A stretch of 12,376 nucleotides of DNA from an uncultured Butyricicoccus sp. (GTDB taxonomy: Bacteria > Bacillota > Clostridia > Oscillospirales > Butyricicoccaceae). Every line of letters begins with the position of its first letter. Within the stretch, counting starts at the first letter, position 1. The position numbers and the translations under genes are program-made. Location: the NCBI GenBank assembly GCA_900557315.1, contig USSI01000023.1, positions 1 through 12,376 of the forward strand, written 5' to 3'. The notes below the pieces were generated by a model. That model saw nothing but the letters and a program-made list of their open reading frames with translations. It ran no database searches and was not told the origin of the DNA. Positions 7,043-12,376 of the stretch are shown here, in pieces.

Positions 7043-7053
7043 GATACACTTTT

Positions 7054-7082
7054 ATTCTATCCAAACTGCCTGTCCATTGCAA
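7054..7082 (-). promoter_or_regulatory. predicted promoter of the purine operon
   Basis: TTGCAA (7082-7077), a 17-bp spacer and TAGAAT (7059-7054) fit a housekeeping sigma-A promoter (4 of 6 and 5 of 6 matches). Transcription would start near 7047 and give a leader of about 200 nt before purE. A small palindrome, CACGAAACGTG (7112-7102), lies upstream of the -35 and could bind a regulator, but it does not match the full Bacillus PurBox. Confidence 0.6.
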
Positions 7083-7141
7083 GCATTTTACACGGTTTTT
7101 TCACGTTTCGTGCAAATGCCCAAAGATACTGCCTGTGCGCG

Positions 7142-8320
7142 TCAGCTTTCGTGCAGAACGCCTCCCGCGTACAGCACCTGTTCCATCTGGCGCACCCGCT
7201 CAGCCCACGAGCACTGCGCACCGTAGGCCAGCCGTTTTTCCACCTTTTGCTGGTCGTTTTCCGCTGCGGCCTTGCCGCAAAGGGCGATAAACTCCGCCTC
7301 GTCGTGCGCAATATACACCACGTCCGCGAAGACCTCGACCTGCAGCGGCTCCCGCGTCGAGACGACCGGCTTGCCGGTGGCGAGGTATTCGTAGAACTTC
7401 AAGGGCGACACGTCCTTGCTCAGCGCGCCCGCGCGGAACACGTTCAGACACACGTCCATCTGCGCGAGGTACGCAGGCAGCTCGGGCTGCGGCACCAGGC
7501 CGTGGAATACGATATTCGGGTATTTCTGCAAATGCGTCAGATCGACGCCCGGCAGCGTGCGGCCGATCAGGAAGATGGTCGCGTCCGGCCGCTCTTTGGC
7601 CAGCTTTTCGATCAGCGCATAGTCGATGCATTCCTGCAGCATACCCACAAAGCCGAACACCGGGTGCTTCAGCCCCTTCATGTCCTCCGGACAGGGCAGG
7701 CTGCCCTTTTCGGTCTGCACGCGCGAGAAAATCTCGTACGCCGCGCCGTTCGGGATCATTTTGGTGGACGGATTGACCTGTTCCAGCGTTTCTGCCAGGC
7801 CGGCCGCGGTTGCAAACACCTGATCCGCAGGCTTTGCGAGGTCACGCTCCATCTGATCGACCACCGCGGGGGTGATGTGCCCCTTGTAGGCCGAGTGGCG
7901 GTCTACACAGTCATACACAAGCGCCTTGTGCGGGACGTGCTCCACAATGTCGCACGAGGACGGCGAATAGCACCACAGGACGGTTTCCTCCCCAAAGCCG
8001 TGCTCACGCATCTTTTTGCGCACGAATTTCGCCTGCCGCCTCTGGTTCAATTTGTTGATCCACCGGTATTTGTTGAAGAAGGGCAGCACGGGCGGCAGGG
8101 CGTAAACCGTGATGTTTTCATGCCCCTCCACCTTTTCGCCGGGCTGCCTGTACTTTTTGATATAGGCGGACGCCTTTTTGTCCTTGAGCGGCGCGATGAC
8201 CGACACCGGCGGGTCAAAATACAGCACCTCGCTGTTTTGCAGGCGGCTCATCACGTTCTGCTTGCGCGTGGGGAGCGGATGGTAATTGGTCGTCGAAAGG
8301 CAGACAATATGGTTCTTCAT
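7142..8320 (-). CDS. glycosyltransferase, GT4-like (TuaH-like)
   Basis: A 392-residue cytoplasmic or membrane-associated glycosyltransferase with GT-B architecture. The C-terminal nucleotide-sugar domain is clear: IPNGAAYEIF (189-198), FGFVGMLQECIDYALI (222-237), IFLIGR (249-254), PNIVFHGLVPQPELPAYLAQ (268-287) and VSPLKFYEYLATGKPVVST (304-322), the last covering the conserved acidic motif region before the donor site. The N-terminal half is less typical; it resembles TuaH-type envelope enzymes, which is a guess at subfamily. Its ATG overlaps the TGA of the upstream fusion gene as ATGA, with AAGGACGGGG upstream, so the two are likely translated together and act on the same polymer. Donor and acceptor sugars cannot be read from the sequence. 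No terminator is obvious in the 60 bp before the purine promoter. Confidence 0.88.
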   Translation of the reverse strand: MKNHIVCLSTTNYHPLPTRKQNVMSRLQNSEVLYFDPPVSVIAPLKDKKASAYIKKYRQPGEKVEGHENITVYALPPVLPFFNKYRWINKLNQRRQAKFVRKKMREHGFGEETVLWCYSPSSCDIVEHVPHKALVYDCVDRHSAYKGHITPAVVDQMERDLAKPADQVFATAAGLAETLEQVNPSTKMIPNGAAYEIFSRVQTEKGSLPCPEDMKGLKHPVFGFVGMLQECIDYALIEKLAKERPDATIFLIGRTLPGVDLTHLQKYPNIVFHGLVPQPELPAYLAQMDVCLNVFRAGALSKDVSPLKFYEYLATGKPVVSTREPLQVEVFADVVYIAHDEAEFIALCGKAAAENDQQKVEKRLAYGAQCSWAERVRQMEQVLYAGGVLHES

Positions 8321-10569
8321 GCGGTTTCCCCGTCCTTTTTCTTATCATTCATCCCGAGCAGCGCCGCTGCGCCGCGCACGTTTTCGTGCTCGCGCTCGCG
8401 CAGCAGTTTGGCGTTGCGGCTCACTTCGCCGTCCAGCACGCCGGACATGCACATGTCAATCATGCGGCACAGCTCGTCCGTCTTGACCGAGCGCAGCTGC
8501 AGGCAGGTGCTGCATCCGATATATTTGAGGAAGCTGTCCACCTTGATGTCGTAGCTCATGCCCACCACCGGCACCCCCTGCCCGGCCGAAAACATCAGCG
8601 AATGCAGGCGGATGCCCACCACGGTCTTCATGCGCGCCAAAATGCCGATCGTCACCTCGATCGGCTGGCGGGTGCGCACCGCATACCACGGGCAGTGGAG
8701 CAGCGCGCCCACCCGTTCGGCGGGCGTCAGGTCGCTTGGGAACTCGATCGGCACAAACACCGGCGTCAGCCCGTGTTTTTCATAGGCATAGTCCGCCGCC
8801 GCCGCGATGGCGGGCAGGGCGGCGTCCAGCCCCTTCCAGTTGCGCAGGCCGAAACCGATATAGCGCCCCTCCGGGTCGATGCCGCTTTGCTCGAGCGCCA
8901 GGCTCACAATCTCGTGCGGCGCAGGGTCGAGGATAATGGTTGGGTCGGCGGATACGCGGATATCCGGGCGGGTCACGCCCATGCGCGCCAGTTCCTGCTT
9001 GGAGTTTTCGTCGCGCAGCGTGATCCGGTCAACCGAGCTGTCGATCGTCCTGGACGCCATCCTCCGGTTGCCCGCGCGGTTGATCGGGCCGATGCCGCAG
9101 CCATACATCATCACCTTGCAGCCGCGCTTTTTCGCCGCGCGCAGGGTGTAGCAGTAGTACCAGATCGACCGGTTCGAGGTCACGTCCTGCATGAGCGTAC
9201 CGCCGCCGTTGATATACAGCGCGGCCTTGCGGAAACGGCGCAATACGGCGAATACGTTAAACGTATACATCGCGTTTGTACGGTAAACCAGCCGCGTCTC
9301 CTTGGGACGGCGCGACATAACGCAGATCGTGCGCTCCGGGTCGAGCGCGCGCATCTCCTGCACAATGGCCTCCAGAATCGCGTCGTCGCCCGCGTTGCCG
9401 CGGCCATACGCGCCGCAGATGACAATGCTTTCGCGCTCGTCCTTCGGGCGGTGGAAGCGCGCGAGCAGATGGCGGTAGTTGGCTTCCTGCCGCTCGCACA
9501 TCTTATCCTTGGAAAAGTCGCGGGACGCCTTTTCGTACAGCGCTTCCGCAAAGGTCCGGCGCAGTTCGGCGTCGTTCGCCAGCCGCGCCATATAGCGCGC
9601 CAGCTGCTTATGGTCGCCGACCGGGAAGATATAGCCGTTCTCGCCCGTGTCGATCAGCTCAGGCATGCCGCCGACGTCCGAACAGATGGTCGCACAGCCC
9701 GCGCAGATGCCCTCCAGAATGGAATACGGGAAGGTCTCGGACACTGAAGACAGCAAATTGATATCCATCGCACGGAAAAACGGCTCCACCGGGGATACCC
9801 AGCCGCAGAAGGTTACGCGCGCAGCCACGCCGAGCTGGGCGCACAGCTTGCGGAGCATCTCCTCATCCTCGCCCTCGCCCGCGATGAACAGGCGCAGCTG
9901 CGGCGCTTCCTCGAGCGCTTCCGCAAACGCGCGCACAGTTGTAGCGATATCCTTGACCGCAGTCAGGCGCGCGGCGATCCCGCAGAGCACGTCGCCCTCC
10001 GCGATTTCCACACCGTAGCTTTCGTGCAGGTAGGAAGCGCGGTCAAAATCGCCCGCCGGGCGTATGAAATCCATGCCGTTGTAGATTTTAACGATGCGCT
10101 CCGGGTCAAACCCGCGCTCGATCAGCGTGCGCGCCATGCGGTCCGCGACCGGCTGGTAAAAGTCCAGAAAGCGCAGCGCGACTGCGTTTGCCGCGCCGAA
10201 CGTGTGCTGCTTGAAGGGGTTGCCGAGGTAGTCCAGCTTATAGTCCGAGTGCACGGTCGTCACAATCGGCACCTTGCGGCTGCGGCGCACCATCGCGCCC
10301 ATCAGGTTGGCGCGGCCGCCGTGGCAGTGGATGATGTCCGGCCGGAATTCGTCCACCAAATCGCGCATCGCGCGCGCCGCGCGGAACGGGTTATGCCGCT
10401 CGATCACGCGCACGTCGATGCCGCGCTCGCGCGCCTCATCCGCAAACGGGCCGGCGCGGAAGGACAGCAGCATGACCTCGTTGCGTTCCGCCAGCCCGGT
10501 CACCATATTCATAATGTGGGTCTTGGCGCCGCCCACGTCGCCGCCGCCCATCACATGCATTACTCGCAA
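8317..10569 (-). CDS. csaB: glycosyltransferase-CsaB fusion (polysaccharide pyruvyl transferase)
   Basis: A 750-residue two-domain protein. Residues 1-370 form a GT4 glycosyltransferase: MHVMGGGDVGGAKTHIMNMV at 4-23, HCHGGRANLMG (81-91), GIAARLTAVKD (197-207) and the E-x7-E motif ETFPYSILE (278-286). Residues 380-710 form a CsaB-type pyruvyl transferase: CGAYGRGNAGDDAILEAI (385-402), INGGGTLMQD (453-462), VSADPTIILDP (539-549) and GIRLHSLMFSAGQGVPVVGM (652-671). CsaB adds pyruvate ketals to secondary cell-wall polysaccharide, the ligand of SLH domains. CsaB proteins are normally about 370 residues, so this is a fusion. The start is TTG at 10569-10567, with GGAGG 8 nt upstream; the ATG at 10698 would place coding sequence across the promoter region. 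It is divergent from a flippase gene and coupled to a second glycosyltransferase, which fits polysaccharide assembly. The sugar specificity is unknown. Confidence 0.88.
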   Translation of the reverse strand: MRVMHVMGGGDVGGAKTHIMNMVTGLAERNEVMLLSFRAGPFADEARERGIDVRVIERHNPFRAARAMRDLVDEFRPDIIHCHGGRANLMGAMVRRSRKVPIVTTVHSDYKLDYLGNPFKQHTFGAANAVALRFLDFYQPVADRMARTLIERGFDPERIVKIYNGMDFIRPAGDFDRASYLHESYGVEIAEGDVLCGIAARLTAVKDIATTVRAFAEALEEAPQLRLFIAGEGEDEEMLRKLCAQLGVAARVTFCGWVSPVEPFFRAMDINLLSSVSETFPYSILEGICAGCATICSDVGGMPELIDTGENGYIFPVGDHKQLARYMARLANDAELRRTFAEALYEKASRDFSKDKMCERQEANYRHLLARFHRPKDERESIVICGAYGRGNAGDDAILEAIVQEMRALDPERTICVMSRRPKETRLVYRTNAMYTFNVFAVLRRFRKAALYINGGGTLMQDVTSNRSIWYYCYTLRAAKKRGCKVMMYGCGIGPINRAGNRRMASRTIDSSVDRITLRDENSKQELARMGVTRPDIRVSADPTIILDPAPHEIVSLALEQSGIDPEGRYIGFGLRNWKGLDAALPAIAAAADYAYEKHGLTPVFVPIEFPSDLTPAERVGALLHCPWYAVRTRQPIEVTIGILARMKTVVGIRLHSLMFSAGQGVPVVGMSYDIKVDSFLKYIGCSTCLQLRSVKTDELCRMIDMCMSGVLDGEVSRNAKLLREREHENVRGAAALLGMNDKKKDGETA

Positions 10570-10577
10570 GACAGATT

Positions 10578-10582
10578 CCTCC
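10578..10582 (-). promoter_or_regulatory. ribosome binding site that fixes the csaB TTG start
   Basis: GGAGG lies 8 nt upstream of TTG at 10569. It also sits in a small CTCC-GTT-GGAG stem that might weaken initiation. No in-frame ATG nearby has comparable spacing. Confidence 0.75.
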
Positions 10583-10609
10583 AACGGAGTTTTTTTCACA
10601 GATATAGAC

Positions 10610-10638
10610 AGTATAGCACGAAAAGGGCGCAAATGCAA
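10610..10638 (-). promoter_or_regulatory. predicted promoter of the csaB-glycosyltransferase unit
   Basis: An extended -10, TGC-TATACT (TATACT at 10615-10610), lies 17 bp downstream of TTGCAT (10638-10633). The -35 is poor (TTG only), which an extended -10 can offset. It lies about 40 bp before the TTG start. Confidence 0.6.
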
Positions 10639-10652
10639 AACGCAAATGCGCC
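10626..10652. repeat. paired CGCAAATGC repeats in the divergent promoter region
   Basis: CGCAAATGC occurs twice in direct orientation, at 10628-10636 and 10641-10649, 13 bp apart. The outer bases GGCGCA (10626-10631) and TGCGCC (10647-10652) are also inverted repeats. The first copy covers the minus-strand -35 box. This is a candidate operator shared by csaB and the flippase gene. Confidence 0.4.
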
Positions 10653-10677
10653 GTTCCCCATGTTCACAAACCGTTAT

Positions 10678-10706
10678 TTGTTTTTCTCCCCAAACCATGC
10701 TATACT
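10678..10706 (+). promoter_or_regulatory. predicted promoter of the flippase gene
   Basis: TTGTTT (10678-10683), a 17-bp spacer and extended -10 TGC-TATACT (TATACT at 10701-10706) lie 33 bp upstream of the TTG start. The -10 region TGCTATACTGT is identical to that of the divergent csaB promoter. Confidence 0.65.
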
Positions 10707-10726
10707 GTTATTATCTGACCGAAAAC

Positions 10727-10731
10727 GGAGG
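10727..10731 (+). promoter_or_regulatory. ribosome binding site that fixes the flippase TTG start
   Basis: GGAGG lies 8 nt before TTG at 10740. The next in-frame ATG, at 10758, is 26 nt away from it and so is a poor start. Confidence 0.75.
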
Positions 10732-10739
10732 TTTCTCTT

Positions 10740-12185
10740 TTGTCCGGTAAAAACACCATGACGCGCGACGCGATGCTTTTCCTGCCCGCGAAAATCATCG
10801 AGGGCCTGCTGGTCATCGCGTGCACGTCGCTGTATACCCATCTTTTCTACGAATCCACGGTCGGCACGTTCAACTTCATCAATTTCAACGTGCAGATCGC
10901 GTATCTCATCCTGGCGGGCTGGATGGCAAACTCCGCCACCCGCTATGTCGGTGAAGAATTCCACAAAGACCAGGGGCGCGGACTGTTTTCCACCGTCGCG
11001 ACCGTCTATCTGCTGATCTGCGCAGCGGTCGCGGTTTTCAGCTGCATTGCCGCCGCGGTCATGCACGACCCGCTTTATCTGGGCTTCATGACCATGTTCT
11101 TCAGCTATACGATCTTCCAGATCCTGAACTCCGCGCTGATCCAGCTCGGGCGCATGAAAGCCTCGATCTCGCTCAGCCTGCTGTCGGCCGTACTCAAGCT
11201 TGCGGTGGCTTACGCACTGGTGTTCGGCATGAATAACCCGTCTTCGCCGTTCCCGGCGATTGCCGCCAACACCGTGGCGGACGGCATTGCAGGCATCGGC
11301 GCGGTTGCCGCGCTCGGCCTGCCCACCATCGTACGGCTGCGACTTTTCTCGCGCGAGCTGTTCGGCAAATTCCTGAAATACGGCGTGCCGCTCATGGGCG
11401 TTTCCATCTCGGTCACGCTGCTCAACCAGATCGACAAGTATCTTGTCGTCGGCTTTTTCGATATGGACGTCTACGGCGTGTATTCGAGCAACAACTCAAT
11501 CGCGTCCGGCCTGTTCACCATGATTTCGGTCGGCATCATGCGCGGCGTATACCCGGCGGTGCTGCGCGGCTGGCGCGAGGGCGGACAAGCCGCCGCGCGC
11601 CCCCTGCTTGACCAGGGCGTGCGGCTGTACCTGCTGATTGCCGTGCCCGCCGTCGCGGGGCTGACCGCGGTATCCCTGCCGCTGTCGCGCTTCCTGTTTG
11701 CTGCAGGATATGATGCTGGCGCACCGGTCATCGCGTACACCGCGCTGGCCATGCTGTTCATGGGCCTGACCGAGTACGCCAACAAGGCATACGAACTCGA
11801 GCAGTCCACCGTGCAGGTGCTGCAGAACAGTGCCGCAGCGGCGGTCATCAAGGTCATTTCGAGCGTAATCCTGCTGCGCACGGTCGGATTTACCGGCGGC
11901 GCGCTCGGCTCGGTTGTGGCGTTTGCGTCCTATTTTATCATCACCTGCGTACGGGTCCGCCGCCGCTTCCTGTTCCATGTGGCCCCGGCGTGCGTCGCGC
12001 GCATCGTGTTTTCTGCGCTGCTGTGCGGCGCGGCGGCCTACGGCTGCACGCTGCTGCCGCTGGGTAATATCCTGCGGCTCGCGCTTGCGGTCATTGCGGG
12101 CATAATCGTTTACGCGGTCTGCATCGTCGCCTCCGGCGAGGGCCGCGCGGAGATGCAGATGGTTCTGCGCAAACTCAAGCGGTAA
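10740..12185 (+). CDS. polysaccharide flippase, MOP superfamily (Wzx/CsaA-like)
   Basis: A 481-residue integral membrane protein with about 14 hydrophobic segments, roughly at 13-35, 48-66, 86-108, 112-135, 146-165, 173-197, 211-238, 254-276, 296-320, 328-346, 361-380, 384-404, 415-436 and 445-464. This is the size and topology of lipid-linked oligosaccharide flippases of the polysaccharide-biosynthesis-protein family. The KYGVPLMG and LLNQIDKYLVVGFF segment (213-240) followed by VYGVYSSNNSIASGLF is typical of Wzx-like members, where a charged Asp lies within the central helices. It would move a lipid-linked glycan across the cytoplasmic membrane. The TTG start is chosen from its GGAGG. It is transcribed divergently from csaB; in Bacillus a similar transporter (CsaA) is paired with CsaB, so a role in secondary cell-wall polymer export is inferred. 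The substrate is not known. Confidence 0.88.
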   Translation: MSGKNTMTRDAMLFLPAKIIEGLLVIACTSLYTHLFYESTVGTFNFINFNVQIAYLILAGWMANSATRYVGEEFHKDQGRGLFSTVATVYLLICAAVAVFSCIAAAVMHDPLYLGFMTMFFSYTIFQILNSALIQLGRMKASISLSLLSAVLKLAVAYALVFGMNNPSSPFPAIAANTVADGIAGIGAVAALGLPTIVRLRLFSRELFGKFLKYGVPLMGVSISVTLLNQIDKYLVVGFFDMDVYGVYSSNNSIASGLFTMISVGIMRGVYPAVLRGWREGGQAAARPLLDQGVRLYLLIAVPAVAGLTAVSLPLSRFLFAAGYDAGAPVIAYTALAMLFMGLTEYANKAYELEQSTVQVLQNSAAAAVIKVISSVILLRTVGFTGGALGSVVAFASYFIITCVRVRRRFLFHVAPACVARIVFSALLCGAAAYGCTLLPLGNILRLALAVIAGIIVYAVCIVASGEGRAEMQMVLRKLKR

Positions 12186-12217
12186 TCCCGTTGTGGTGAA
12201 TGATCCGCAGAGGAAAT

Positions 12218-12253
12218 AAAAAAGGCAGCTACAGCAATGCCGTACCTGCCTTT
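12218..12253. terminator. terminator between convergent flippase and XRE genes
   Basis: AAAGGCAG (12221-12228) pairs with CTGCCTTT (12246-12253); after one C-C mismatch the stem continues with TAC/GTA, and the loop is 9 nt. On the minus strand the stem ends in six T (12223-12218), a good intrinsic terminator directly abutting the XRE stop codon. On the plus strand it is followed by CATTTAT, so termination of the flippase transcript is plausible but weaker. Confidence 0.75.
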
Positions 12254-12376
12254 CATTTATCATCGTCAAATGAAAATTCGTTTAATTCCTTGAAATCCAG
12301 AAATTCTGCCAGCGTCATGCTGAACGCCAACGCAATTTTGTGCAATGTCCGAATGCCTGGATTCAGCGTATGCCCA
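12253..12376 (-). CDS. XRE-type helix-turn-helix protein, 3' end only
   Basis: The last 40 codons of a minus-strand gene that enters from the right edge, ending in TGA at 12255-12253. The visible protein includes LNPGIRTLHKIALAFSMTLA and then EFLDFKELNEFSFDDDK. The NPxIxTLxKIAxAxxMTLxEFL pattern is the last part of an XRE/Cro helix-turn-helix DNA-binding domain, and the short acidic tail suggests a small single-domain regulator of perhaps 80-120 residues. Only 20 of 40 codons end in G or C, lower than the neighbouring genes, so it may have a different history. It converges on the flippase gene and shares its terminator; nothing ties it to the polysaccharide or purine genes. Confidence 0.8.
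   Translation of the reverse strand, partial: GHTLNPGIRTLHKIALAFSMTLAEFLDFKELNEFSFDDDK

Noticed and set aside
6847..7053. A purine (guanine), ZTP or PRPP-type riboswitch in the purE leader.
   Set aside because: I did not find the conserved guanine aptamer core or the ZTP CCGYCUGGGC segment; the nearest match, UCUCCCGGGC, is only partial and lacks the partner helix. A covariance-model search would settle this.
7102..7112. CACGAAACGTG palindrome as a PurR operator.
   Set aside because: It contains a CGAA core but lacks the paired, AT-flanked PurBox layout of Bacillus and is only 11 bp long, so it may be chance.
10570..10698. A 43-residue extension of the csaB fusion from an ATG at 10698.
   Set aside because: It would cover the predicted promoter and has no ribosome binding site or glycosyltransferase similarity; the TTG at 10569 has GGAGG at 8 nt.

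Overview
The window looks like chromosomal DNA from a GC-rich member of the Clostridia, most likely a gut Oscillospiraceae/Butyricicoccaceae-type Firmicute. This is inferred from purine proteins of clostridial type (PurF with a cleavable propeptide and Fe-S cysteines, a purH function split into two genes), strong AGGAGG-type ribosome binding sites, TTG starts, and a CsaB-type cell-wall pyruvyl transferase. No mobile element, tRNA, rRNA or CRISPR array was seen.

Positions 7082 to 1, minus strand: a purine biosynthesis operon in the order leader uORF - purE - purC - purF - purF paralog - purM - purN - IMP cyclohydrolase (PurO type) - AICAR formyltransferase (cut by the window edge). Spacing is tight (50 bp down to a 4-bp overlap), except for a 135-bp structured gap between purE and purC and a leader of about 200 nt before purE. 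Together the genes cover commitment from PRPP (PurF), formylation of GAR (PurN), AIR formation (PurM), carboxylation (PurE), SAICAR formation (PurC) and the last two steps to IMP. purK, purB, purD and purL/Q/S are not in this window. Two points stand out. The second PurF-like protein has lost every recognisable glutaminase active-site motif but keeps the PRPP loop and four Fe-S cysteines. The purE leader holds a 34-codon ORF followed by a terminator-like hairpin that is mutually exclusive with a hairpin hiding the purE ribosome binding site.

Positions 10638 to 7142, minus strand: a two-gene cell-envelope unit, a 750-residue glycosyltransferase-CsaB fusion overlapping by 4 bp a second GT4-like glycosyltransferase. 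Divergently, 10678 to 12185 plus strand, lies a 14-TM polysaccharide flippase (Wzx/CsaA-like). The divergent promoters share the same extended -10 (TGCTATACTGT) and flank a pair of direct repeats. The likely joint role is to build, pyruvylate and export a secondary cell-wall polysaccharide of the kind that anchors SLH-domain proteins.

Positions 12186 to 12376: a convergent terminator, then the 3' end of an XRE-type helix-turn-helix gene on the minus strand, with visibly lower GC at third codon positions than its neighbours.
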